DNA of 64,000 nucleotides from Bacteroides faecalis (GTDB taxonomy: Bacteria > Bacteroidota > Bacteroidia > Bacteroidales > Bacteroidaceae), in assembly GCF_003865075.1 (NCBI RefSeq), contig NZ_BHWB01000004.1:310001-374000 (forward strand), given 5' to 3'. How positions within the stretch are numbered: position 1 is the stretch's first letter; each line of letters starts with the position of its first letter. Both the position numbers and the translations under genes were made by a program. Of the stretch, positions 10,129-19,104 are shown piece by piece. The notes under the pieces were generated by a model, which was given only the letters and a program-made list of their open reading frames with translations, was not told the DNA's origin and ran no database searches.

Positions 10129-10830
10129 ATGACTTATTCACACGAAGTGGAACACATGTGTGTTGTAAAGAAGGGTCCTAATCACGGACCGGCTCCCATA
10201 CCCGAAGAAGGCAAATGGGTAAAATCAAAAGAAATTGTTGATATTTCAGGGTTGACACACGGTATTGGTTGGTGTGCTCCTCAACAGGGTGCTTGCAAAC
10301 TAACACTGAACGTTAAAGAAGGTGTCATCCAGGAAGCTTTAGTGGAGACTATCGGATGTTCTGGTATGACTCACTCAGCTGCTATGGCTGCTGAAATCCT
10401 TCCGGGTAAAACTATCCTTGAAGCATTGAACACAGACTTAGTTTGCGATGCTATCAATACTGCTATGCGTGAACTATTCTTGCAGATCGTTTACGGACGT
10501 ACTCAGTCAGCTTTCTCTGAAGGTGGTTTGATCATCGGTGCCGGTCTGGAAGATTTGGGTAAAGGTCTGCGTAGCCAAGTAGGTACTCTTTACGGTACTT
10601 TGGCTAAAGGTCCCCGTTACCTTGAAATGGCTGAAGGTTACATCAAAAATATCTTCTTGGATAAGAATGATGAAATCTGTGGATATGAATTCGTTCACAT
10701 GGGTAAATTCATGGATGAAATCAAGAAAGGAACCGATGCTAACGAAGCATTGAAGAAAGTTACCGGTACTTACGGACGTGTAACAGCAGAACAGGGAGCA
10801 GTTAAACATATTGATCCACGTCACGAATAA
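10129..10830 (+). CDS. NifU-like iron-sulfur cluster assembly scaffold protein
   Basis: The 233-residue protein starts MTYSHEVEHMCVVKKGPNHG and contains the cysteine pattern of IscU/NifU-type scaffolds: GWCAPQQGACKL, ETIGCSGMTHSAAMAAEIL with a conserved GCSG, and a later cysteine in LVCDAINTAM. The ATG at 10129 is chosen because the promoter lies between it and the longer upstream frame. The gene is followed after 18 bases, with a strong AAGGAGG, by the GGGtGRT gene. The pair recurs in anaerobes, which points to a shared role in iron-sulfur metabolism, though the target is not known. Confidence 0.85.
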   Translation: MTYSHEVEHMCVVKKGPNHGPAPIPEEGKWVKSKEIVDISGLTHGIGWCAPQQGACKLTLNVKEGVIQEALVETIGCSGMTHSAAMAAEILPGKTILEALNTDLVCDAINTAMRELFLQIVYGRTQSAFSEGGLIIGAGLEDLGKGLRSQVGTLYGTLAKGPRYLEMAEGYIKNIFLDKNDEICGYEFVHMGKFMDEIKKGTDANEALKKVTGTYGRVTAEQGAVKHIDPRHE

Positions 10831-10848
10831 TATAAGGAGGAAAAAACT

Positions 10849-11859
10849 ATGATTAGAGAAGTAAAATTCGAAAGCCAAGACCGTCGTATCAAGGGTATTA
10901 TTGCTGCCTTGAACGCTAACGGCATCAAAGACATCGAAGAAGCTAACGCAATCTGCGAAGCTGCCGGACTTGATCCTTATAAAACTTGTGAAGAAACTCA
11001 GCCTATCTGTTTTGAAAATGCAAAATGGGCGTATGTAGTAGGTACTGCAATTGCACTGAAAAAACATTGTACAAACGCTGCTGAAGCTGCAGAAGCTATC
11101 GGTATCGGTTTGCAAGCATTCTGTATTCCGGGTTCTGTAGCCGACGACCGTAAGGTTGGTATCGGTCATGGTAACTTAGCTGCTATGTTGCTGCGCGAAG
11201 AAACTAAATGTTTCGCATTCTTAGCAGGTCACGAGTCTTTCGCTGCAGCTGAAGGTGCTATCAAAATCGCTGCAAAAGCAGACAAAGTACGTAAAGAACC
11301 ATTGCGTTGTATCCTGAACGGTCTTGGAAAAGACGCTGCTCAGATTATCTCTCGTATCAACGGCTTTACTTATGTTCAGACTCAGTTTGATTATTTCACA
11401 GGTGAACTGAAAGTTGTTCGCGAAATCGCTTACTCTGACGGTCCTCGTGCAAAAGTAAAATGCTACGGTGCTGATGATGTTCGCGAAGGTGTAGCTATCA
11501 TGTGGAAAGAAGGTGTAGATGTATCTATCACTGGTAACTCTACTAACCCGACTCGTTTCCAACATCCGGTTGCTGGTACTTACAAGAAAGAACGCGTTCT
11601 TGCAGGTAAACCATATTTCTCAGTTGCTTCAGGTGGTGGTACAGGTCGTACTCTTCACCCAGATAATATGGCTGCTGGTCCTGCATCTTATGGTATGACA
11701 GACACAATGGGTCGTATGCACTCTGACGCTCAGTTCGCCGGTTCTTCATCAGTTCCTGCTCACGTAGAGATGATGGGATTCCTAGGTATTGGTAACAATC
11801 CTATGGTAGGTTGTACTGTGGCTTGTGCTGTAGACGTAGCTCAGGCTTTAGCTAAGTAA
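10849..11859 (+). CDS. GGGtGRT protein
   Basis: A 336-residue protein with the signature SVASGGGTGRTLHP near residue 262, from which the family takes its name. Six to eight cysteines occur, including ICEAAGLDPYKTCEETQPICFENAKW and the C-terminal NPMVGCTVACAVDVAQAL, which could ligate a cluster. No reaction is established for this family. Codon choice is strongly biased toward GGT, GCT and CGT, unlike most neighbours, suggesting high expression. It has an AAGGAGG site 8 bases before its ATG and shares a transcript with the scaffold gene. Confidence 0.88.
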   Translation: MIREVKFESQDRRIKGIIAALNANGIKDIEEANAICEAAGLDPYKTCEETQPICFENAKWAYVVGTAIALKKHCTNAAEAAEAIGIGLQAFCIPGSVADDRKVGIGHGNLAAMLLREETKCFAFLAGHESFAAAEGAIKIAAKADKVRKEPLRCILNGLGKDAAQIISRINGFTYVQTQFDYFTGELKVVREIAYSDGPRAKVKCYGADDVREGVAIMWKEGVDVSITGNSTNPTRFQHPVAGTYKKERVLAGKPYFSVASGGGTGRTLHPDNMAAGPASYGMTDTMGRMHSDAQFAGSSSVPAHVEMMGFLGIGNNPMVGCTVACAVDVAQALAK

Positions 11860-11879
11860 TTTAGATAATTACAACACAA

Positions 11880-11916
11880 TAAATCCCTGTAATTCTATGA
11901 GTTATGGGGATTTTTA
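11880..11916 (+). terminator. Intrinsic terminator after the GGGtGRT gene
   Basis: AAATCCCTGTAATT and GTTATGGGGATTT form a stem around a short loop, followed by TTTTT. It lies 20 bases after the stop codon. Confidence 0.75.
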
Positions 11917-12227
11917 TTGGAACTATACTACGCTACTTCTCCCCTATTCTGACATTCCTTCTCATTTACTATCCTTTTTATAAATGACTATGATTGAGTG
12001 ATGCGATTGAGGCAAATGATAGCTCAAAATCAGTTCTCTTGACAAGTATAAAGTGTGGCTGATTATCCTTAAAATGGAGCTAAATTAAAGCTATGCTTAC
12101 GACCAAATTGCGACCATTTTACAAAATCTAAACAAGTGGTCTCAAATTCAGTCGTATAATACTAATAGACAAATAGATACATCGTATTTAAAGAACTTTC
12201 CTATGTCTAATTTTAAATAATTAAACT
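11917..12227. other. Intergenic stretch before the decayed integrase
   Basis: About 310 AT-rich bases without a credible gene. The stretch separates ordinary chromosome from the integrase remnant, so a former attachment site may lie here, but I could not pick out a direct repeat pair that marks it. Confidence 0.4.
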
Positions 12228-13164
12228 ATGGTAAGAAGTTCATTCTCTATTCTCTTTACTATAAGAGAAAGTAAAACAAGAAAGAGCGGTAAAGCTCCTA
12301 TTGAGACTACAATTACAGTAAACGGTAACAGGTGTCCATTTCAACAGGCAAACAAGTAGCCATTAATAAATGGGAAAAAGCAAAACAGCAGGTTAAAGGT
12401 AGAGACGAAGAAGCTCAAAGCCTCAACAATTATCTAATATCTAAAAGCTATCAAAACCAAACTTACCAGAAAGAAGCTGAATTATTAAATAGAGGTTTTA
12501 TTATCACAGCAGAGCTATTGCGTGATGCTTATGACAAGGCAGAATCCATTAAAGAAAGAAGTCTATTTGATGTTTTTACAGAGCATAATAAAGAACATAG
12601 ATAATGGAGTTTCTAAAGCTACTTACTGGGTACCTGTTTATACCATCAGATTACTAAAGGAGTTTATTCAACAGAAGTACAAACGAGAAGATTTATACTT
12701 ACGTGAACTGAATCTAAACTTCATCCAATCCTTTCATTCATTTCCAAGAATAAATAAAGGAAATGGCACAGAACTCATCCACCAAACATTTAAAGCTACT
12801 AAAGAAGATTATCAATCTATCAGTAGCCAATTCCTACATGGCATTCAATCCATTCTCTACCTATAAAGTAGAACGTGAATCCGTAGAGATAGATTTCTTA
12901 GATGAAGAAGAATTGAGGAAGATTATCAACTTTAATACCCCTATTCCACGCTTTGAAAGAGCAAAAGACATGTTCCTCTTTGGATGTTTCACTGGTCTTA
13001 GCTACATTGACATCAAAACTCTAACAGCAGAACACTTTGAGAAGGGTGTTAAAGATAGAATTTGGATTAAGAAACGTAGAGTAAAAACAGGTGTGCTATC
13101 AAGAATCCCTTTACTTCCCATTACCAAGCTAATACTAGACAAGTACAAGGGGGGGGGGAGGTAG
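12228..13164 (+). pseudogene. Tyrosine recombinase (integrase) remnant with several frameshifts
   Basis: The reading frame starts at ATG 12228 (MVRSSFSILFTIRESKTRKSG), a typical N-terminus of Bacteroides phage-type integrases, but stops at TAG after 45 codons. The homology continues in a second frame from about 12332 (SISTGKQVAINKWEKAKQ), moves to a third frame near 12590 (the SAM-like core-binding part, IRLLKEFIQQKYKREDL), and returns to another frame near 12790 (VANSYMAFNPFSTYKVERE, then FGCFTGLSYIDIKTLTAEHF). It ends abruptly at a run of nine or ten G at about 13148. The C-terminal HxxR and tyrosine motifs are absent, so it cannot be an active recombinase. Confidence 0.8.
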
Positions 13165-13214
13165 CTCCCTGAATATAAGCAAAATATCATTCAGCGAAAA
13201 ATTTACCCCAAAAG

Positions 13215-13246
13215 TTTGCACATATAAAAAATGCTCTCTACATTTG
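13215..13246 (+). promoter_or_regulatory. Bacteroides promoter of the MarR-GNAT gene
   Basis: TTTG at 13215..13218 and TACATTTG at 13239..13246 are separated by 20 bases, a textbook Bacteroides arrangement. Confidence 0.75.
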
Positions 13247-13260
13247 CGTAATCAATTACG
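13247..13260. promoter_or_regulatory. Palindromic operator candidate CGTAATCAATTACG
   Basis: This perfect inverted repeat (CGTAAT-CA-ATTACG) directly abuts the -7 box and would cover the transcription start. Its size and place fit a MarR-type operator, so the MarR-GNAT protein encoded 19 bases downstream could repress its own gene. Binding is inferred. Confidence 0.55.
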
Positions 13261-13278
13261 TATCTAATAACATATATT

Positions 13279-14244
13279 ATGAATGCAGACTTTTTTTATA
13301 AGACTGGCAAATTGGCTATTGGTAGTAGACTGCGCATGCTGACTGATAAAATAACAGCAGACGCGGCGTTAATTTATGAAATGTTCGGAGTAGACCTCAA
13401 ACCGAAATGGTTTCCTGTCTTTTTTGTTTTATCACAGGGAGAGGCGATGACAATTACTTCGATTGCAAAAGAAATAGGACATTCTCATCCCTCGGTGAGC
13501 AACATCATTAAAGAAATGGTTGCAAAAGGGCTTGTGAAAGAAACAAAAGATAAGTCTGATGGAAGAAAAAACAGGGTACTGTTATCTGTTAAAGGGAAAA
13601 AAATGTCTGACTTATTTGCGGAACAATGTGCAGATGTTACGGCAGCTGTTGAGCGGATAACCCAACAAACTCAAAATGATTTATGGAGGGCTATTGAGGA
13701 ATGGGAAAATCTGTTATCAGAAAAATCATTATTGCAACGAGTAAAAGAAGAAAAGAAAATACGAGAGAGTAAAAACATAAAAGTAATACCTTATGAACAT
13801 CGCTATCAATCTGCCTTCCGTTCTCTAAATGAAGAATGGATAACTGCTCATTGGAAAATAGAAGATGCGGATTCTAAGGCTTTAAATCATCCACAAGAGT
13901 ATATTTTAGATAAGGGGGGGTATATCTTCGTGGCTCTTTACAAGAATGAACCTGTAGGTGTATGTGCTTTATGTAAATTGGACCATCCAACTTATGATTA
14001 TGAATTAGCCAAGTTGGCAGTAGCTTCCGATGTTCAAAAGAAAGGTATAGGACGTATTTTATGTGATGCGGCTATAAACAAAGCGAAAGAACTTGGCGCA
14101 ACCAAACTATTTTTGGAAAGTAACACAATTTTAAAACCTGCAATTAGCCTTTATCGCAAATTAGGTTTTAAAGAACTTAGAGAATATCATCCATCTTATG
14201 CAAGAGGTGATATCCAAATGGAATTAGTTTTAAATCAACAATAA
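13279..14244 (+). CDS. MarR-type regulator fused to a GNAT acetyltransferase
   Basis: The 321-residue protein has an N-terminal MarR winged helix (about 1 to 150: MTITSIAKEIGHSHPSVSNIIKEMVAKG, then DGRKNRVLLSVKGKK) and a C-terminal GNAT domain (about 165 to 320) with the acetyl-CoA loop DVQKKGIGRILCDAA and the terminal LYRKLGFKELREY. Such fusions sense a ligand or acetylate a small molecule while controlling nearby genes; the substrate is unknown. The cupin gene follows 13 bases later, so the two form an operon. The promoter and palindromic operator just upstream suggest autoregulation. Confidence 0.85.
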   Translation: MNADFFYKTGKLAIGSRLRMLTDKITADAALIYEMFGVDLKPKWFPVFFVLSQGEAMTITSIAKEIGHSHPSVSNIIKEMVAKGLVKETKDKSDGRKNRVLLSVKGKKMSDLFAEQCADVTAAVERITQQTQNDLWRAIEEWENLLSEKSLLQRVKEEKKIRESKNIKVIPYEHRYQSAFRSLNEEWITAHWKIEDADSKALNHPQEYILDKGGYIFVALYKNEPVGVCALCKLDHPTYDYELAKLAVASDVQKKGIGRILCDAAINKAKELGATKLFLESNTILKPAISLYRKLGFKELREYHPSYARGDIQMELVLNQQ

Positions 14245-14257
14245 AATTAAATGTATT

Positions 14258-14599
14258 ATGTTTGTAAAAAAAACAGTAGTAAAGAAGAATGAAGTCAAAC
14301 AAAAAACATTCAAAGGTGTGTTGTTTGATGTCTTGGCAATTGGTGAAAAGTCAATGGTAACCAAGATGAACTATGCTAAAGGTAATCTTGTCACTACTCA
14401 CCAGCATCCACATGAACAATGCGGATATGTGGTGTCAGGTCAGTATAGATTAAAGATAGAAAGTCCTGAAAATATAGATATTGTTCTAAATCCGGGTGAC
14501 AGTTACGCTATACCGGGCAAGACGCCTCATTCCTTTGAAGTTATAACAGGTGGAGAAGTTGTTGATGTTTTTACTCCGCATAGAGAAGATTATTTGTAA
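14258..14599 (+). CDS. Cupin-domain protein
   Basis: A small single-domain cupin of 113 residues. Metal-ligand motifs are visible: THQHPHEQCGYVVSGQYRL (cupin motif 1 with HxH and E) and PGDSYAIPGKTPHSF (motif 2 with H). Proteins of this size bind a metal and often act as small isomerases, dioxygenases or ligand sensors, so no specific reaction is assigned. It is 13 bases downstream of the MarR-GNAT gene and probably under the same promoter. Confidence 0.82.
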   Translation: MFVKKTVVKKNEVKQKTFKGVLFDVLAIGEKSMVTKMNYAKGNLVTTHQHPHEQCGYVVSGQYRLKIESPENIDIVLNPGDSYAIPGKTPHSFEVITGGEVVDVFTPHREDYL

Positions 14600-14747
14600 A
14601 CTCCATAAAGACGCATAGTATTTAAACCACCACAAGGGAAAATCAATATTTTTCACTTCACACAATAAAGAATGCAAAACTATTTTTATTAGTGTGCTTA
14701 AACGATGATTATCCCCATTACAAGAATGTAATTACAAAATACTCAGT

Positions 14748-14773
14748 AGGGACTTTAAAAATATAAAGTCCCT
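14748..14773 (+). terminator. Hairpin between the cupin gene and the RteC-like gene
   Basis: AGGGACTTTA and TAAAGTCCCT are a perfect 10-base inverted repeat with a 6-base loop. It lacks a long T run, so it is either a weak terminator or a regulatory hairpin 19 bases before the next start codon. Confidence 0.5.
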
Positions 14774-14792
14774 AACATTTACCATTTACATA

Positions 14793-15479
14793 ATGAAAGA
14801 GTTGTTAAACTTGAAATTTTCTCGGCTATTGTCGGAATACTCACAGCGTGAAGTTTCTGCGAATGAATTAACAGAAGCTATTGAGGAATTAGCTACTCAT
14901 GTAGCCGATTTCAGTATCAACGAACAGGATTATAGCGTTTTATTACATTGTTTTTCCTTTGGTTTACCCCGTCTTAAATCGTATCGTTTACGGTTTGAGC
15001 AAGAAAAAATACTCTATTTACATTTGATTGATGAAGCAATAGAATTGCTAAACAATAAAATGCGTATTATCAAACTGCACATAAAATATCCAGAACAGTT
15101 TCAGCAACATACAAATAGGCTCTTTATTTCCTCTCTCCACTTAGCAAATAAGACAAGCCTTATTGACATCATGGGAATAGTTAGTGGCTTATTTCTTTCC
15201 AAACGCATAATATATCAGAATGGAAAACCTGTTCATTTGACGGATTTAGGGAAAGCCTTTGAATGGCTTTTTAATATCAAAGAGATTATCACCAAAAGTA
15301 TATGGATGTCATTAAGTGTAAACCGACCAATATCTTGATTCGCTCAAAAACTATATTGTGACCGAACAAATATTTATAAAATATTCAATCGACAAAGTAT
15401 TGATACTGAGCTACTATTATGTATCTCTAAAATTCTTAAATATATCAAAAAGAATTATCCTGCCGATATTAAATTATAA
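14793..15479 (+). pseudogene. Degenerate RteC-like protein
   Basis: The first open frame (14793..15338, 181 codons, MKELLNLKFSRLLSEY) ends at NRPIS. Its C-terminal part resembles the RteC family: SLIDIMGIVSGLFLSKRIIY, then a FEWLFNIKEI segment like the FEKIFNV motif. The characteristic RTxFLDxL segment is found only in another frame just past the stop, as TDQYLDSLKNYI, and a third frame then reaches TAA at 15479. This fits a gene broken by one or two small indels. RteC proteins activate excision genes of CTnDOT-type elements, so this is probably a leftover of an earlier element, like the broken integrase nearby. Confidence 0.55.
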
Positions 15480-15774
15480 ATTCTTCAAAACACCAATCAT
15501 AAGTCCAAAAAGATGCCCCAAGCTCCCAAAGAGGCAATTAAAGTATCCCATAGAAGACGTGAATTATATTCTACAAGTATGTTTAAATTTTCGCTACGGT
15601 AATTCTACATTTCTCTTCTCATACCGACTACCTTTGTGGCACAAAAAAGAACAAGCAAGCTAAGTGTTTTATATGATCAAAGTCATCTATCCACATTTAA
15701 AATAGCTATTCTGTATATATACAATAATCCCCTTCTTGAACAAAGATTTTTATTAACTACTAAAATAAAAGAAA

Positions 15775-17427
15775 ATGAAAACTATTAAACATTATTTTTC
15801 AAAAGTATGCGCCATTGCCTTACTTACAGTTATTATAATAAGCTGTGGAAGTGATGATGACAATAAACTACCCGAACAATTCACTGTTACATTTGACTCA
15901 CAAGGAGGAAGTAATGTAAGTCCACAAACTGTAAACGATGGGGCAAAAATAAAAGAGCCTACTGCTCCTACTAAAGACAAATCAATTTTTGTTGGTTGGT
16001 ATAAAGAATCAAATTATACTAATATATGGAAATTCGAAAGTGATATAGTAGTGAAAGATATCACTCTTTATGCTAAATGGCAACAAGTCGATTACACAGT
16101 TACTTTCAACGTTAATGGAGGTAATGCTATAGACCCTCAGGGGGTAGCAGAAGGCGGATTTGCAGTAAAACCACTCACCCCAACAAAAGAAGGAGCCGCT
16201 TTTGAAGGATGGTATACGGATGCTGCTTTGACAAATGCATATGATTTCAGTACTCCAATCACAAAGGATCTTACTCTCTATGCCAAATGGACAGAAATAA
16301 CTCTCACATCATTAAATGAGTTAATTAAAGAAGCTACTCAGTTGAATGATAATAATTACGAAGATGAATCTTACGAAGTTATGTACAGCAAACTACAAGC
16401 TGCTAAAGTAGTTGCTATCTCTCAGAATCCAACTCCCACAGAAATTTATAACGCATACCAAGCGTTAATTAATGCCATCAATCAATTAATAGCCAAACCT
16501 TATCGTGCAACCTCTAAATTAGGATTTGATCCTATGCCAGTCGACGGATTAATTTATGTTACTACAAATTCTGAGAATCCATTTTACTTATATGCTATTG
16601 GATTAGACGCCAATGGTGAAGAAGCTACCAATAGTGATGTAAACTTTACATATGACAATCTCGAGACTTGGGCACAAGGTGAAATTACTAAAGATAAACA
16701 TAACATAACATTCATGATCAATCCTGCGCTCACAGCAGGTAGCACAATCAATATTAGCATTTCATCTGCAGAATTCCCTTCAATCTCTCAGGTTGTAACA
16801 CTAAAAGTCATCAGTATCGATGAATTGAAGGCGAAATTTATACAAAAAGCCAACACATTACCTAATCCAAATCAAATTAGTTCAGAAAATTACGATGAAG
16901 TGATTAAAATAGTGGATGAAACATATAGATTATACAATAATTTACCATATGAAGTGATGCAAGAATTCGATGTTATAGCCGCATTTAATAAATTACAGGC
17001 ATGTTCTAGAGCTACAGAAAACATTGCAAAATTTACTTATTCGTTCACCGGAAACCGTTGTGAATTTATAGCTTATGACGAGACTTTTTATTGTGATTAT
17101 GAATCGAAAGGGGAATTTCCTGTAGGAGCCTATGTTATGTCTGATTGGGAAAAAGACGGCAACAAATATTATAACAACAAAATTGAACTCAAAGCAGACA
17201 AAACATTTCAATTGTATTATAGAACTTCTGCAAGTGCAGACGGTAAGAATCCATCTGCATGGGATGAAGAGGAAGAAAGAGGTACTTATTCCTACACTGG
17301 AAACAAAGCCAACGGAGGCACTATCTATATGACTTACGAATACAATGAAGACTATGATTATCGTTCTGTAAAATCAATAAGAAAAGATAGTAAGTTTAAA
17401 ACAATACAACATTCTTCAAACAGATAA
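15775..17427 (+). CDS. Listeria-Bacteroides-repeat surface lipoprotein
   Basis: The 550-residue protein has a lipoprotein signal (MKTIKHYFSKVCAIALLTVIIISC) and an acidic DDDNK stretch. Two Flg_new/InlB B-repeats follow at about residues 37 to 105 and 107 to 173; each has a VTFxxxGG start and a FxGWY then LYAKW end. Residues 180 to 245 look like a FIVAR-type helical hairpin (NELIKEATQLND to INAINQLI). The rest is beta-rich and unrecognised and includes a GTYSYTGNKANGGTIYMTYEY segment. It is probably exposed on the surface, with an adhesive or glycan-binding role inferred from the repeats. A terminator follows at 17479. Confidence 0.8.
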   Translation: MKTIKHYFSKVCAIALLTVIIISCGSDDDNKLPEQFTVTFDSQGGSNVSPQTVNDGAKIKEPTAPTKDKSIFVGWYKESNYTNIWKFESDIVVKDITLYAKWQQVDYTVTFNVNGGNAIDPQGVAEGGFAVKPLTPTKEGAAFEGWYTDAALTNAYDFSTPITKDLTLYAKWTEITLTSLNELIKEATQLNDNNYEDESYEVMYSKLQAAKVVAISQNPTPTEIYNAYQALINAINQLIAKPYRATSKLGFDPMPVDGLIYVTTNSENPFYLYAIGLDANGEEATNSDVNFTYDNLETWAQGEITKDKHNITFMINPALTAGSTINISISSAEFPSISQVVTLKVISIDELKAKFIQKANTLPNPNQISSENYDEVIKIVDETYRLYNNLPYEVMQEFDVIAAFNKLQACSRATENIAKFTYSFTGNRCEFIAYDETFYCDYESKGEFPVGAYVMSDWEKDGNKYYNNKIELKADKTFQLYYRTSASADGKNPSAWDEEEERGTYSYTGNKANGGTIYMTYEYNEDYDYRSVKSIRKDSKFKTIQHSSNR

Positions 17428-17478
17428 GACTGAACGAAGAATTGATACTATAATAAAAGAAGAAATTGTATCAAAATA

Positions 17479-17523
17479 AAGTGTATCTCAAAAGCTATAT
17501 AAGAATACTTTTGAGATGCACTT
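17479..17523 (+). terminator. Terminator after the repeat lipoprotein gene
   Basis: AAGTGTATCTCAAAAG and CTTTTGAGATGCACTT form a 16-base stem with one mismatch, followed by a T-rich CTTATTT. Confidence 0.7.
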
Positions 17524-17817
17524 CTTATTTCCAATTATGCATCAACATAATAGTAATTGCGTCAAATTTCAGTTTTTGATTAATTCATCCTTATGGTAAA
17601 AACAACAATTTATAAATTATTGATATGCCATTCAGATTAAGAGAAATATAAATTCACTATCTTTGCCAAGAAATTAAGATTCTGAATATTTCTTAACAAT
17701 ACGGCTTATTCAGAAACATTATTTAAAAATTTAGAGATAAATTCTTTAACATATTTGGTATAAATCCGTAGAGGAAAGTACTTTCTTTCATAAAAGTACT
17801 CTCCTATTTTTTTATTT
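17524..17817 (+). promoter_or_regulatory. Leader of the AraC gene with a -7 box and an attenuator-like hairpin
   Basis: TATCTTTG at 17658..17665 fits the Bacteroides -7 box, giving a leader of about 145 bases. Just before the ATG, GAGGAAAGTACTTT and AAAAGTACTCTC form a hairpin (about 17771..17803) followed by TATTTTTTTATTT, which looks like an intrinsic terminator directly upstream of the coding region. No upstream peptide or clear alternative hairpin was identified. Confidence 0.5.
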
Positions 17818-18915
17818 ATGGGAATAACATATTTATCTATTGAACTTACATTTGACCTAATTGCTCTTGCAATGGGAGTAATACTCATTTTTCGAGCAAA
17901 AGACAACTATCAAAGACTTTATTGGGGAATAATAGCATTTGCCATTGGCGCAGTGATGTCATGGGAAAATATTGGATGGCTAATGATAGTCACAGATACT
18001 CCCACATATGAATTCACAGACCTCCTCAACATCGAGAAAATGCTTAAATGGTATTCATTAGCCAGTATTGTATGTCTTTTTCCGATCATATCATTATCCC
18101 CCGGATACTTTAACTATTTAAGAATATTTACTTTCTTACTTCCACCCATCATTATTATAACCGTAGGATTATGCTATCTTTTTTTCAATGGAAAAATCAC
18201 TCCTATTAATTCTTTAAATGAAATTATTCCCAATATTGGAGAACTGGATATAAAATTAAGACTAACCATATTCCTGCTTTCAATTTTCATTCCACTGACT
18301 TTTCTAGTCTATCCAATAATCAGCAATAAAACCTACCGCAAGATTAACAATAACATGTATGCATTCATTGCATTCCTATTTCTTTTTCTGGGTATATACA
18401 TACTGTTTACCTTGAATATCAATGAATTTATATTCAATTTATTCGGAATTATTTCCATTATATTCACTATCTTATTTTCCATACAATATTTACGCTACGA
18501 GAATCCATTTTCTGACCATATAGATATGATTTGTGAAATGAGCAAAGAAGAATCATATACAAAGTTACCTCAAACATTACCACTTTTCACAACAATCGAA
18601 ACATACTTTAAAGAAGAACACCCATATACAGATCAGAATTATAATATAGAATGTTTGGCTAAATTTTTGGGTGAAAAAAAATATTCCATTTCAGAAGCAA
18701 TCAAGAGTGGAGGTTTTACAGGTTTTAGAGAATATATCAATTATAGACGATTAGAATATTTTAAGCAACTGGCAACAGAAAACTCCAATAAAAACGTGAA
18801 GGAATTAATGTATTTATGTGGCTTCACCTCACGTGCCACTTTCTATCGTAACTTTTCGGAAAAATATGGTGTATCACCATCAAAATACATTGAAAATCAT
18901 TCAATTAAACAGTAA
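17818..18915 (+). CDS. Membrane-anchored AraC-family regulator
   Basis: The 365-residue protein has an N-terminal half with about seven hydrophobic spans (residues about 7 to 225) and a C-terminal AraC-type DNA-binding domain (about 255 to 360). Its second helix-turn-helix reads VKELMYLCGFTSRATFYRNFSEKYGVSPSKYI. Such proteins may sense a signal at the inner membrane and regulate a nearby gene. The 3-keto-glycoside operon starts about 6 kb away on the other strand, so a regulatory link to it is only a guess. A strong terminator follows. Confidence 0.85.
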   Translation: MGITYLSIELTFDLIALAMGVILIFRAKDNYQRLYWGIIAFAIGAVMSWENIGWLMIVTDTPTYEFTDLLNIEKMLKWYSLASIVCLFPIISLSPGYFNYLRIFTFLLPPIIIITVGLCYLFFNGKITPINSLNEIIPNIGELDIKLRLTIFLLSIFIPLTFLVYPIISNKTYRKINNNMYAFIAFLFLFLGIYILFTLNINEFIFNLFGIISIIFTILFSIQYLRYENPFSDHIDMICEMSKEESYTKLPQTLPLFTTIETYFKEEHPYTDQNYNIECLAKFLGEKKYSISEAIKSGGFTGFREYINYRRLEYFKQLATENSNKNVKELMYLCGFTSRATFYRNFSEKYGVSPSKYIENHSIKQ

Positions 18916-18950
18916 ATCATCTCACATATCTCTTTTTACAAGTATATAGA

Positions 18951-18985
18951 AAAGTGTCTCATTTTAAAAATGAGACACTTTTTAT
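18951..18985 (+). terminator. Strong intrinsic terminator after the AraC gene
   Basis: AAAGTGTCTCATTTT and AAAATGAGACACTTT form a perfect 15-base stem followed by a T-rich tail. Confidence 0.85.
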
Positions 18986-19104
18986 TTTTATGCTCTAAAC
19001 TAATACATTATTTTTGGTGAAGAAATCAAAAGGGTGAGCCCAAAAATGAGTATATAAAGTCTAAAATTGGGGAATAAAATTATATAGAACACAATACTAC
19101 GCAA

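Noticed and set aside
10507..11169. A 220-codon minus-strand frame across the NifU-like and GGGtGRT genes
   Set aside because: It lies opposite two well-supported genes with biased codons, and its phenylalanine/serine-rich translation is the usual antisense shadow.
15358..15663. A 101-codon frame after the RteC-like gene
   Set aside because: Its first residues fit the RteC C-terminus in a shifted frame, and the rest is low-complexity AT-rich sequence. It is better read as pseudogene tail than as a gene.
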